From NCBI GenBank assembly GCA_913043255.1, contig CAJWLK010000001.1, positions 248,001 through 312,000 on the forward strand: a stretch of DNA of 64,000 nt, given 5' to 3'. Position numbers and translations under genes: made by a program. The DNA is from an uncultured Gemmatimonadota bacterium. Lineage in GTDB: Bacteria; Gemmatimonadota; Gemmatimonadetes; Palauibacterales; Palauibacteraceae. The notes under the pieces were generated by a model that was not told the origin of the DNA, did not search any database, and was given only the letters and a program-made list of their open reading frames with translations. Positions 24,764-33,380 of the stretch are shown one piece after another; positions within the stretch are counted from its first letter, which is position 1; the number at the start of each line of letters is the position of its first letter.

Positions 24764-25539
24764 AGAATCCTGATCTTGATGTTCCGGTACCATACGAGTC
24801 GTCCGTGATCCTGAAGACCAATGGGACCGGATAAGGCGCGACCGTAGCTGGGGAATTCTGCAAATTTGCTTTTCGCAACCAATGCCTCCCACTCAGGCGA
24901 ACCAAGCTCGTACTCAACCATCTTATACCCGTTCAGCCAGTGCTCAACATGCACACCATCAACAATGATACGGCCTTCATTCCAGTTCCCAAGTGGCCTG
25001 AGAGACCGTTCTCCTGTAGCCGCATGCAGATCATAATTGTCACCTGTCAAATGGGTGCGCATGTCCATTGTTCCCATGTCGACATATGCCTGGTCGTCTA
25101 ACACCTGAAACTCGGGTGCATTGTGCCAGATCTCAGCACCCAACTCTTCGATCACACGATATAAGACACCGCTATTTGCCACTTCAGAAAGCCTAAATTC
25201 AAACCGCAGGTCGAAGTTCGAAAAATCCTCCTCAGTTACAAGGTCGCCTCCAACCGCAACATCTGGGTCGGTAGCCGTGGCACCGACAACTAACATCCCA
25301 TCTACCACAGCCCAACCGGTGTCCGGGAAAGTTTCGTGATTATACCCCCTCCAACCACGTGTCGTCTCACCATCAAACAATAGGCGCCACCCATCCGCTC
25401 GCTCTTCTTTTGAAAGGGTGTTCGGTTGGATGGCTGGCGTTTCACGCTCCGTTGCATGACTAGCCTCTTCGGGACTCGAGCCACAACCAATGGCAACCAA
25501 TAACAAAGCCAAAAAGGACTCCATCCGTAGAGCCTTCAT
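24760..25539 (-). CDS. DUF1080 lipoprotein, second copy
   Basis: A 259-residue exported lipoprotein of the DUF1080 family. The start at 25539 overlaps the upstream stop by four bases (ATGA) and gives the signal MESFLALLLVAIGC. Core motifs: RLLFDGETTRGWRGYN, FDLRFEFRLSEVANSGVLYRV, PEFQVLDDQAY, GNWNEGRIIVDG, VEHWLNGYKMVEYEL and GLQDHGRLVWYRNIKIRIL. It is clearly paralogous to the next gene but only moderately similar, so the two may split substrate specificity. Co-transcribed with the Gfo/Idh/MocA gene upstream. Confidence 0.9.
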   Translation of the reverse strand: MKALRMESFLALLLVAIGCGSSPEEASHATERETPAIQPNTLSKEERADGWRLLFDGETTRGWRGYNHETFPDTGWAVVDGMLVVGATATDPDVAVGGDLVTEEDFSNFDLRFEFRLSEVANSGVLYRVIEELGAEIWHNAPEFQVLDDQAYVDMGTMDMRTHLTGDNYDLHAATGERSLRPLGNWNEGRIIVDGVHVEHWLNGYKMVEYELGSPEWEALVAKSKFAEFPSYGRALSGPIGLQDHGRLVWYRNIKIRIL

Positions 25540-26921
25540 GTAAGCTTCAAGGATTCTGGGTTCCACCGGACGATCCGATCTTCAAAATAACTCAGGTTAC
25601 ACGCGAGGGCCGGAGCCGCTGCTCGGAGCCCGAACGTCGCATCCTCTACCACCGGTTTCCCAGTTCGTATACCCTCGAAAAAGTTAAAGAAATGATCAAC
25701 GTGAGCGCCCCGATACTCGGGTTCGACGGTGTAGCGCATCTCGGCCGGTGGTAGCATTCGCGAACGTGCTTGAAGCGCGTTATCTGATGAGGCGACGTCA
25801 GCCATTTTTTCTTGCGAAAAAGTGTCAAGCGGATCCACAGCGATATTCTTACGAAGCACGACCTCGGTCCAAGTGATATCCATGGAGCCTTCACTCCCGA
25901 CAAGTCTCAAAAAAGTGCTACCTGAGGTTCCATCAACGAAGTTCACCCTAAGGGAAAGATTGAAACCGGGATGGGTATCCGCGGCTGGATAATCAAACAT
26001 CCCAAGAAGCACATCGGGGACCTCTCGCCCGTCCTCCCAATACCTCAAGCCACCCGTGGCTTGAATCCGCTCTGGACCTTTAGAACTCACAATAAAATGA
26101 AGGCTTGAAAAGAGGTGAACAAACAGATCCCCCGCTACACCAGTCCCATAGTCAGTGTAGTTACGCCAGCGAAAGATCCGAAGTGGATCGTAAGGCCGTT
26201 CAGGCTTATCCCCTAGAAACCGCCTCCAGTCAACCGTGTCCTCTGACGCACCGTCTGGGATTGGATATTGCCACGCCCCAATAGGATCATTGCGAGCCCA
26301 AAACCCCTCGGCATAATTCAGCTTCCCGATGGCACCAGCCTCGAACAGCTCCTTTGCCTTCTCATTCCCAAGAGAACTCATTCCTTGGCTCCCCACTTGG
26401 AAAATTTTTCCTGTTGTACGCTGAGCACGAATGAGAGCATCTCCCTGCTCTATCTGGTGCACCATCGGTTTCTCGCAATACACGGACTTCCCTGCTGTCA
26501 TCGCATCGATTGAGATTTTCTGGTGCCAATGATCAGGGGTAGCGACTATTACAGCGTCTACATCCTCTCGTGCGATAATGTCTTCGAAATATCGTGTAGT
26601 TATCAGATCAGGACCGTACCGCTTCTTCGCGGCCTCAAGCCGACCATCGAATACGTCGCAAACGGCTACGAGTTCAACCCCCGGAATTCGGAGTGCTGTC
26701 GACAGATCAGCCAAACCCATTCCGCCTGCCCCAATCAGCGCGAGCCCAATACGGTCACTCGGTGACACACGACGATCTCGCGATCGTTGCATAATCGACT
26801 CAGACTGGCCAGATACAGTTGCGGAAAGCAACTCCGGCATCCCAGCAACCATTGCTGACCCCGCCACTGCCCGTTTTATGAAACTCCTTCGACCTGTTGA
26901 CCTTCTTTTTGGTTCAATCAC
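25536..26921 (-). CDS. Tat-exported Gfo/Idh/MocA oxidoreductase
   Basis: A 461-residue NAD(P)-dependent oxidoreductase with a twin-arginine signal (TGRRSFIKRAVAGSAMVAG). The Rossmann loop reads LIGAGGMGLADL and the family signature is VYCEKPMVHQIEQG. The C-terminal half is the substrate-binding sandwich (GSEGSMDI, RGAHVDHFFNFFEG). The start is GTG at 26919-26921. Members of this exported subgroup often act on sugars, sometimes with tightly bound cofactor. Downstream, overlapping by four bases, are two DUF1080 lipoproteins. The combination suggests a periplasmic route in which a sugar hydroxyl is oxidised to a keto group and the glycosidic bond is then cleaved. Confidence 0.9.
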   Translation of the reverse strand: MIEPKRRSTGRRSFIKRAVAGSAMVAGMPELLSATVSGQSESIMQRSRDRRVSPSDRIGLALIGAGGMGLADLSTALRIPGVELVAVCDVFDGRLEAAKKRYGPDLITTRYFEDIIAREDVDAVIVATPDHWHQKISIDAMTAGKSVYCEKPMVHQIEQGDALIRAQRTTGKIFQVGSQGMSSLGNEKAKELFEAGAIGKLNYAEGFWARNDPIGAWQYPIPDGASEDTVDWRRFLGDKPERPYDPLRIFRWRNYTDYGTGVAGDLFVHLFSSLHFIVSSKGPERIQATGGLRYWEDGREVPDVLLGMFDYPAADTHPGFNLSLRVNFVDGTSGSTFLRLVGSEGSMDITWTEVVLRKNIAVDPLDTFSQEKMADVASSDNALQARSRMLPPAEMRYTVEPEYRGAHVDHFFNFFEGIRTGKPVVEDATFGLRAAAPALACNLSYFEDRIVRWNPESLKLT

Positions 26922-27221
26922 GACGCAGCTCGATAGTAAGAGAAGTAAACAAAACGATTAATTCCAGCTGACACCGTAGAGGTTTAATTGGTCTACTAGC
27001 AAGACGCACACCGACTCTTTCGTGTCGATCCGTACAGGACCCATCCAAAGTCGCCGAGAGCTTATCATCAAACCTATTGTGTGAGTGAATAGGTAGGGGG
27101 GGCTTGCTCTGCGGATACAAATCGCCCTATTTGCGGGTTAGTAATGGCGTAAACCGGTGAGGGAGGGCCTCACTATAGTGACGCCTATATTCACACCTCG
27201 CGAAGATTGAGGGAGGTTCTA
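26922..27221. other. 300-base intergenic region between divergent genes
   Basis: No gene or RNA is visible. It must hold promoters for the Gfo/Idh/MocA operon (minus) and the class V aminotransferase gene (plus). The only clear structure is the palindrome listed separately at 27166-27185; GGGAGG just before 27222 is the ribosome binding site. Confidence 0.5.
27166..27185. promoter_or_regulatory. Palindrome, possible operator
   Basis: TCACTATAGTGA at 27170-27181 is a perfect 12-base palindrome. Outside it, after one mismatched pair, GGC (27166-27168 region) and GCC extend the symmetry to about 20 bases. It lies about 40 bases before the aminotransferase start, a usual place for an operator. 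Binding protein unknown. Confidence 0.35.
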
Positions 27222-28526
27222 ATGCCAACCCGACGCAGCTTCCTCTCAAAACTCGGACGTTCCGCAGCTGCCGCAGGAGCTTTCACCACCATCCCGACAA
27301 AGTGGACAACTACAATTGCAACTGCTCGGGAACTGTCAGCCACCCCCGGATCGCCGGAAGAGATCGCTCAAAACGAAGAATTCTGGCTTGATATTCAACA
27401 AGCGTTCACAACTGATCGGTCACTAGTAAACCTCAATAACGGCGGCGTGAGTCCTACCCCATCTCATGTACTAGAAGCGATGAAGCGCGATCTCGACTTT
27501 GCGAATCAGTTACCAGTGTACAACGGGTGGGAAATACTCGAACCGCAACGTGAAGGGATACGGGCTCGACTGGCTAGGCAGTGGGATGTCGACCCTGAAG
27601 AGGTCGCAATCACCCGAAATACTTCTGAAAGTCTGCAGATTTTACAGATGGGATACGACCTAGAGCGCGGCGATGAGGTCGTGACAACAACTCAAGATTA
27701 TGGCCGAATGATCACTACGTTCAAACAGCGTGAGCGACGTGAAGGCATTGTCCTAAAGCAGTTCAAGATCCCAATTCCAGCGGAGGACCCGGACGAAATC
27801 GTCCGTCTGTTCGAGCAACAAATCACAGACAGAACCCGAATGATCTTGATGTGCCACATGATCAATATCACAGGACAAGTTCTTCCTGTACGCAAAGTCG
27901 TAGAGATGGCCAAATCTTACGAAATCCCAGTACTCATTGACGGGGCACATTCTCTCGCCCACCACGAGTTCAAGATCTCCGATCTTGGGTGTGACAACTA
28001 CACAACAAGCCTGCACAAGTGGCTACACGCACCAATCGGAACGGGGATGCTTTATGTAAAAAAAGACGAGATCTCGAAAGTTTGGCCGCTTCAAGCCGCA
28101 GCTGAATCACAAAACGACAACATCCGCAAATTTGAACAAATCGGGACTCATCCAGAAGCCAATTTCCTAGCTATTGGTGAAGCTCTCACGTTCCACCAGC
28201 TCATCGGGGGTAAGCGCAAGGAGGCCCGACTCGTCTATCTGCGCAACCATTGGGCCGAAGCACTCTCAAGCCTTAACAACGTGCGACTCAACACAAGCCT
28301 CAAACCCGGGTTTGCGTACGGTATTGCGAACGTCCAAATCGAAGGCATCGAGACCAGTTCATTACGGAACTGGCTCTGGGATAAACACCAAATCTTCACA
28401 GTGCCCATCAACCACCCCGAGTTCACAGGGCTCCGAGTCTCGCCATCAACGTACACAACAATCGAGGAACTCGACCGTTTCATCGATGCGATGACCTGGG
28501 TGGCAAAACACGGGATCCCGGCCTAA
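27222..28526 (+). CDS. Tat-exported class V aminotransferase family protein
   Basis: A 434-residue PLP enzyme of the class V aminotransferase / isopenicillin-N-epimerase-like group. ATG at 27222 has GGGAGG five bases upstream and leads straight into a twin-arginine signal (TRRSFLSKLGRSAAAAG). The fold type I signatures are present: NLNNGGVSPTP, ITRNTSESLQ, VLIDGAHSLAH with the cofactor Asp, and TSLHKWLHAP with the Schiff-base Lys. Relatives include cysteine desulfurases, epimerases and lyases; the active-site loop Cys of desulfurases is not evident, so sulfur transfer is less likely. Export is unusual for a PLP enzyme but consistent with Tat transport of a folded holoenzyme. Confidence 0.88.
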   Translation: MPTRRSFLSKLGRSAAAAGAFTTIPTKWTTTIATARELSATPGSPEEIAQNEEFWLDIQQAFTTDRSLVNLNNGGVSPTPSHVLEAMKRDLDFANQLPVYNGWEILEPQREGIRARLARQWDVDPEEVAITRNTSESLQILQMGYDLERGDEVVTTTQDYGRMITTFKQRERREGIVLKQFKIPIPAEDPDEIVRLFEQQITDRTRMILMCHMINITGQVLPVRKVVEMAKSYEIPVLIDGAHSLAHHEFKISDLGCDNYTTSLHKWLHAPIGTGMLYVKKDEISKVWPLQAAAESQNDNIRKFEQIGTHPEANFLAIGEALTFHQLIGGKRKEARLVYLRNHWAEALSSLNNVRLNTSLKPGFAYGIANVQIEGIETSSLRNWLWDKHQIFTVPINHPEFTGLRVSPSTYTTIEELDRFIDAMTWVAKHGIPA

Positions 28527-28562
28527 TAGGAAACACCACCACCAGGGTAAAGGCTCACAATA

Positions 28563-28614
28563 GGGAGCGGTCACGAGATAGACGTAAAACTCTATCCTCA
28601 CTCTGATCGCTCCC
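28563..28614. terminator. Hairpin between convergent genes
   Basis: GGGAGCGGTCA (28563-28573) pairs with TGATCGCTCCC (28604-28614): 11 pairs including one G-T, with a 30-base loop. It lies between the convergent aminotransferase and NudC genes and could terminate both transcripts. Confidence 0.45.
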
Positions 28615-28638
28615 TTACTGGCTAGCCCTAGTGACGAG

Positions 28639-29610
28639 CTATTTCGGATCGTCCAACCACCCCTGGATTAATCGACGGGAGACGGAGACGCGTCCGGGGA
28701 GCCTGAGCCCAATCTCTTTACGGGCAATGAGTTCATCTCGATGAAACCAGCGAGCGTCTGCAAGCTCACGACCGTCAATCCGCAGGTCTCCTCCCACTCT
28801 AATCGCATAGAACCCAATCATAAGGGAAGCGGGGAACGGCCACGGTTGAGATGATTGATATCTAACCGAATCGACCTCGATCCCCGACTCTTCATGCACT
28901 TCACGGATTACAGCTTCGGAGAGACTCTCCCCGGGTTCGACGAATCCAGCCAACGTTGAATACACACCAGCAGGCCAAATCTCTTTTCGACCTAGCAGGC
29001 AACGATCTCCATCCTCAACAAGCACAATTATTGCCGGATCTGTACGCGGAAAATGTTCCGTTCGACAATGCTGATTCCCACAGCGTCGGACATGACCACC
29101 ATGAACCGGTTGTGTGGATCCGCCGCAGGTACCGCAAAATCTCTGCCCATTGCTCCACTGAATCATAGCTCGTGCGTACGCGAGCAAGGAGCCTTCACTC
29201 TGCCCAAGCATCGCACCGATCTTGTTAAGATCGTGGAATTGTCCAAGCGGCAGTTCATCAATCGGATTCGTAATGTCCGCAGTGAAGACAGGACGACCGT
29301 TGTCGAGACCGAGGAATATCCATTCCTCGTCGACAACTCCAAGATCTCGCATGGCTGACGCTTCCAGCAGTATCGGATCATACCCTACTTCGTCGTCGCC
29401 CCCAATCACTAAATTCTGAGATTGCCACATGGGGACAACTCGAGCCTCCTCATTTTTGCGACAGGATACAACCCATTCCGCATCCCCTCGCTTTTCGGCG
29501 GCTCTATCTAGGGTGCCTCCGGCAAATGAGTTGGGGGGGCGGTGGCCATCTTTGAGAGCGTCCGGTAAGATCTCGCCAATCGACATGTACCCCAAGGTAA
29601 CGGGGATCAT
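28639..29610 (-). CDS. nudC: NAD(H) pyrophosphatase / RNA decapping Nudix hydrolase
   Basis: A 323-residue Nudix hydrolase that cleaves NADH to NMNH and AMP and, in E. coli, removes NAD caps from RNA. A zinc ribbon (FCGTCGG and RRCGNQHC) precedes the Nudix box GFVEPGESLSEAVIREVHEE, and the NudC hallmark SQPWPFPASLM follows. Longer than the E. coli enzyme because of an extended N-terminal domain, a length also seen in Actinobacteria. Cytoplasmic, no signal. It stands alone and is divergent from the HAD hydrolase gene. Confidence 0.93.
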   Translation of the reverse strand: MIPVTLGYMSIGEILPDALKDGHRPPNSFAGGTLDRAAEKRGDAEWVVSCRKNEEARVVPMWQSQNLVIGGDDEVGYDPILLEASAMRDLGVVDEEWIFLGLDNGRPVFTADITNPIDELPLGQFHDLNKIGAMLGQSEGSLLAYARAMIQWSNGQRFCGTCGGSTQPVHGGHVRRCGNQHCRTEHFPRTDPAIIVLVEDGDRCLLGRKEIWPAGVYSTLAGFVEPGESLSEAVIREVHEESGIEVDSVRYQSSQPWPFPASLMIGFYAIRVGGDLRIDGRELADARWFHRDELIARKEIGLRLPGRVSVSRRLIQGWLDDPK

Positions 29611-29669
29611 GGGTTAATGCTGACCGATGATCTCACTAATAGAATCAACTACGGAGGAAAAGACTTTTG

Positions 29670-30386
29670 ATGAAACCAGAATTTTCTCCGAAAATAAAAC
29701 TAGAGCACCCCAACCAACGAGACGGGAAAACGCTGCTAACCTTTGACTGTTACGGAACGCTTATAGACTGGGAGGCTGGGATCTTGTCAGCGCTCCAGGA
29801 CGCGTACCCTCTCGCCAGAGAAGTTGATGAAGAAACACTTCTCCAGGACTTCCATTCCTCACAAAACGCTATCAAGAGCAGTGAATACCGAAAATACCGA
29901 CAACTTTTGATGGAAGTCTCGATGCACGTAGCAAAACAGAACGGATGGGATCAACGAATTGATAGGGCGGAAATCGTTCCCAAAAGTATTCCTACTTGGC
30001 TTCCCTTCCCTGATACGAATGTAGCCCTGAATCAGCTCGCCGATGCAGGCGTAACACTCGGCATTCTCTCGAATATCGACAACGATCTCCTAGCAGGCAC
30101 ACTCGAACATTTCCATGTCAGTTTTCCATTTATTGCCACTGCGGAAGATCTGCTTAGCTACAAACCTGCTAGCGCGCATTTCGTTCGTGGTCGCGAGTGG
30201 GCTACCGAACACCAGACATGGATACACGTTGCCCAGAGTTTGTTTCACGATGTTGAACCTGCCAGTGAGATGGGGATACCGGTGGTTTGGGTGAACCGGA
30301 AGTCAGAGGTGCTCCCAAGTACGGCTCACCCCATGCACGTCGTGTCTAATCTCGCAAAATTTGTAGAGTGGTTTCTGAGCCCTTAG
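29670..30386 (+). CDS. HAD-superfamily hydrolase (haloacid dehalogenase-like)
   Basis: A 238-residue cytoplasmic HAD hydrolase. Motif I is TFDCYGTLIDW with nucleophile Asp26; motif II is ILSNIDND; motif III is the Lys in SYKPASAHF; motif IV is degenerate (FHDVEPASEMG rather than GDD). The DCYGTLIDW wording is typical of type II haloacid dehalogenases and related phosphatases. GGAGG lies 12 bases before this ATG and nine before a TTG at 29667, so the start may be one codon earlier. Substrate unknown: a 2-haloacid or a phosphate ester. Confidence 0.83.
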   Translation: MKPEFSPKIKLEHPNQRDGKTLLTFDCYGTLIDWEAGILSALQDAYPLAREVDEETLLQDFHSSQNAIKSSEYRKYRQLLMEVSMHVAKQNGWDQRIDRAEIVPKSIPTWLPFPDTNVALNQLADAGVTLGILSNIDNDLLAGTLEHFHVSFPFIATAEDLLSYKPASAHFVRGREWATEHQTWIHVAQSLFHDVEPASEMGIPVVWVNRKSEVLPSTAHPMHVVSNLAKFVEWFLSP

Positions 30387-30457
30387 GCGCACGACACATT
30401 GAAACGAACGTAGTGACACCATGCCTAAACTAGGTGACCGATGACGATCGTATCGCC

Positions 30458-31312
30458 TTAATTATTCGAAGGCTTCTCTATTAAAACAGTATATATAAAC
30501 CGGTGGAGTTCTTTCCAAAGTTCTTCGTAGTCGAAAATGTCGTTGTGTCCAGCACCAGTAATCGACAACCACTGCTTAGGGCAGTGTGCAACTTTGAAGA
30601 GCTTGCGTGCTTCTTGGGGAGGAATCACCCGATCTTCGGATCCAACCCCAAATAGGATCGGAACATTGATTCTCGGAACGCGCGCTAATGAGTCGAATCG
30701 GGTCAAATCCCATTCAAGATACCAAGCAGGCAGGTAAGAGAACCGGTGCCGTGCTATGGCCGGAGTATGCGTAAAGGCCCCTAACATCACTACAGCCGCC
30801 AGAGGACTGTGAACCGCAAGATCTGCGGCAACTGCACTTCCAAGTGAGTGACCCACAACAATCAGTTGGTGTGGGTTGATAGCCTGAACATCTACCAGCC
30901 ATCGGTAGATGGACCGCGCGTCAGTGTACAGACCTTCTTCTGAAGCCTTCCCCTCACTAAGACCGAAACCTCGATAGTCCGGTAAAAGAACGTCAAGTCC
31001 GAGGTTAGCGAGACTCGCTGCCACGGCCCCACAGTCCCCAAGATGTCCGGCATTCCCGTGAAAAAATACAATGGTACCCACACTCGATTGCTCACTCCTG
31101 GCGGGAAACCACCACCCATGCAGGAGTAAGCCATCGTCACTCGGAATCCAAACCTCACTAGCATCCGAGAACCCCCAAAATTTCGGATGACTTTCTTGAG
31201 GTTGCAGCGGCTCGGGAAAAAAAACGAAGGAAGGGACTATAAAATGAACAAAAAGACGTGCGAGGAGGAGGAGTCCCACAAGTCCGAGGGCAAGACCAAA
31301 CATCACCCCCAT
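30458..31312 (-). CDS. Membrane-anchored alpha/beta hydrolase (ABHD13/BEM46-like)
   Basis: A 284-residue protein with one N-terminal membrane anchor (about 4-26) and an alpha/beta hydrolase domain. The oxyanion region is FFHGNAGHLGD, the nucleophile elbow is VGHSLGSAVA, the acid is in GVGSEDRVIPP, and the base in GAGHNDIFDY. This pattern matches the BEM46/ABHD13 family of serine hydrolases, whose substrates are mostly unknown. The nitrilase-like gene lies 7 bases downstream's opposite side (its stop is at 31320, upstream on the minus strand), so the two are probably co-transcribed. Confidence 0.88.
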   Translation of the reverse strand: MGVMFGLALGLVGLLLLARLFVHFIVPSFVFFPEPLQPQESHPKFWGFSDASEVWIPSDDGLLLHGWWFPARSEQSSVGTIVFFHGNAGHLGDCGAVAASLANLGLDVLLPDYRGFGLSEGKASEEGLYTDARSIYRWLVDVQAINPHQLIVVGHSLGSAVAADLAVHSPLAAVVMLGAFTHTPAIARHRFSYLPAWYLEWDLTRFDSLARVPRINVPILFGVGSEDRVIPPQEARKLFKVAHCPKQWLSITGAGHNDIFDYEELWKELHRFIYTVLIEKPSNN

Positions 31313-31319
31313 CTCACCC

Positions 31320-32165
31320 CTACTTCACTAGCGGCGGATCAGGCTCACCCCACCCCGCATACACACGCGGTCTGCGATCGCGCCAAAATAGTTGTCGCGC
31401 CGTAGAGGAGGCACACTCTTTGAGATCAATGTCCGCTAAAACGATCGCATCTTCGAGTTCCGGGCCACGGGCCACTATGACACCATCAGGATTAACAACG
31501 AACGAATCACCCGCAAAAGTTAACTTTTCCTCCTGACCCACTCGATTGCAGAGGGCTGCAAAGTAGCCATTCTGGAACGCGGCCACCTGCAGTTCCGCCT
31601 CAAAAAGCCCTTCAGGCCACTCCCCTATCGCACCAGCCTGCGGGATAACCACGAGTTCGGCGCCTAACTCCCCCAGACGTCTCATATACTCGGGGTAATG
31701 CCGATCATAGCAGATCGCGACACCAACTCTCCCTACCGCAGTATCATAAACGGAAGCATCCACATCTCCCTTGGCATAATAGCCCTGTTCATGGAAGTGT
31801 CTGTACTCAGTAATGTGCATCATCCGAGTCACTCCCAGTAATGCCCCATCCGCGTCAAAAACGGGAGAGCTATCGTAGTAACGATTGTCAGATCCTAGTT
31901 CATACTGATTGAATACAGTTACCAAACCAAGATCAGCTGACTCTGAACCGATGCGATCAGAAGTCGGACCCGGGATGGATTCGGCGACCCCTGCAGCTTG
32001 GGGATCATTTTTGCACTGAGGGAAGAAGCGATCGATGGCAAGTTCGGCAAAACAGACCAGGGCAGCACCAGCATCAGCAGCTGTTCTCATTGCCTCGATC
32101 GCACACTCGATATTCTCTTCGCGATCACATCCTGCACTTTGTTGGATTAGAGCAATTTTCATCAT
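31320..32165 (-). CDS. Nitrilase-superfamily protein with Met replacing catalytic Lys
   Basis: A 281-residue cytoplasmic carbon-nitrogen hydrolase related to N-carbamoylputrescine amidase and beta-ureidopropionase. These enzymes use a Glu-Lys-Cys triad. Glu is in VCFAELAID and Cys in GVAICYDRHYPE. The Lys position, normally in a phrase like YRKxHIP, reads GVTRMMHITEY, so Lys is replaced by Met. The remainder of the fold is intact, including NRVGQEEKLTFAGDSFVVNPDG. It may belong to a subgroup with a displaced lysine or altered chemistry. It sits just upstream of the alpha/beta hydrolase gene and eight bases downstream of the DUF481 gene. Confidence 0.85.
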   Translation of the reverse strand: MMKIALIQQSAGCDREENIECAIEAMRTAADAGAALVCFAELAIDRFFPQCKNDPQAAGVAESIPGPTSDRIGSESADLGLVTVFNQYELGSDNRYYDSSPVFDADGALLGVTRMMHITEYRHFHEQGYYAKGDVDASVYDTAVGRVGVAICYDRHYPEYMRRLGELGAELVVIPQAGAIGEWPEGLFEAELQVAAFQNGYFAALCNRVGQEEKLTFAGDSFVVNPDGVIVARGPELEDAIVLADIDLKECASSTARQLFWRDRRPRVYAGWGEPDPPLVK

Positions 32166-32173
32166 ATCCTCAG

Positions 32174-33070
32174 CTAGAAACTCGCCACGAATGCGACAGT
32201 GAAGACCGTATCCATCTTGTTAAGAGGAACTAACACCGTTTCACCCGTGGGCGTACCAAGTGGCTGCTCTAAGGGAACGTCACCGACCGATGGTTGGTTG
32301 TCGAACAAGAGTCGTAAGCTCGTCTTGAGCGCTAACCCACCACTAATATCGACGGTCAATGCATTCGTGAAATCGGCGCGCAGATCCTTTGTGTCCCGTA
32401 AACTTTCATCGACGATGAGGACGCTTGAGAGCGCCGTCGTCGTGGTCAGTTGGCGTTCTAGGTCCCAGGAGACTCGCAATCCGGGGAACGTGCCAAAAAT
32501 GGTCGGATCGTCTACAACATCTTTTTGCGAGGTGAATGTGAACCCAACATCCGTTTTGAATCGGAGGAGTGAGTCCTCGGCCCAAGTGTTACCTACACCA
32601 CCTACCAGGGTAAAACGACTGTCAAACCCCGCAAACGTGTTTCGCTCCCAACCAGCGCCCCCGTAAACAAAAAACTTATCAGATACCGACCGATCATACC
32701 GTGAGGTCAAGAAATAGTTCTCAGCTGTAACGCGATTCGTAGAACTTTCATCCAGAGTAAATGAGTCGGCGGAACCAATAGCCGTCCGTATGGTCTTCCC
32801 CGTTTTGGTTCGGAGAGTTCCAGCTCGAACCGAAAACTCGGAAGTTCCCCACTCCCGTTTTATCTCACCACCAAGCCCAAACGTCTGAGCGCTGGAGTTG
32901 CCTCCCAAAAAGAGCAGATTCAACTCAGCGTTGTATAACCAACTAAGCTCTTCCTCATCTTGCTCATCCTGCCCCAACATACCGACTGGCGACATAAAAG
33001 CGCCTAGCACCACCAATACAAATACAACTTGCGACTCGAATAGCGCACTCAGTTTTCGAATTCGAATCAC
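32174..33070 (-). CDS. DUF481-family outer-membrane-type protein
   Basis: A 298-residue exported protein. From the GTG at 33070 a basic n-region is followed by the hydrophobic stretch VVFVLVVLGAFM and cleavage near GMLGQ. The mature part is made of alternating amphipathic strands (NAELNLLFLGGNSSAQTF, RVTAENYFLTSRYD, YGGAGWERN, NALTVDISGGLALKTSLRL) and ends in a C-terminal Phe (FVASF), as outer-membrane barrels do. DUF481 proteins are salt-stress-induced outer-membrane proteins of unknown role. The start is uncertain: TTG at 33121 would add 17 residues, and no start has a well-placed ribosome binding site. Confidence 0.75.
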   Translation of the reverse strand: MIRIRKLSALFESQVVFVLVVLGAFMSPVGMLGQDEQDEEELSWLYNAELNLLFLGGNSSAQTFGLGGEIKREWGTSEFSVRAGTLRTKTGKTIRTAIGSADSFTLDESSTNRVTAENYFLTSRYDRSVSDKFFVYGGAGWERNTFAGFDSRFTLVGGVGNTWAEDSLLRFKTDVGFTFTSQKDVVDDPTIFGTFPGLRVSWDLERQLTTTTALSSVLIVDESLRDTKDLRADFTNALTVDISGGLALKTSLRLLFDNQPSVGDVPLEQPLGTPTGETVLVPLNKMDTVFTVAFVASF

Positions 33071-33380
33071 CTCTCTACCCGCGAGTGAACTTCCAGGGGT
33101 CCCTCCAACGATGTTACCCAAAAAACCCTTGCGTTAAAAACCACACCACTGGCGCATCCGGATCGTATCTACCGCACATATGACCTTCTCGATACCACCA
33201 GGGTGATGTGACTCGCAGTTCGCAACAAGGGTCTCCTTTAAAAATGAGAACAAATACAAGATCACATGTGGGACCCATCTTATCGCAACTCGTTCCGGGC
33301 TGGCCAATCGATGCGCGACACGCGAGCTTGCGGCGCTGGTCTTAGAACAACATGAGAAATTCCATACAGGAGCTTTAGGA
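33071..33380. other. 310-base intergenic region
   Basis: Between the DUF481 gene (minus) and an M20 gene (plus). I see no gene, RNA or strong repeat. AGGAG eight bases before 33381 is the ribosome binding site of the M20 gene. If the DUF481 gene starts at 33121, the region is about 50 bases shorter. Confidence 0.5.
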
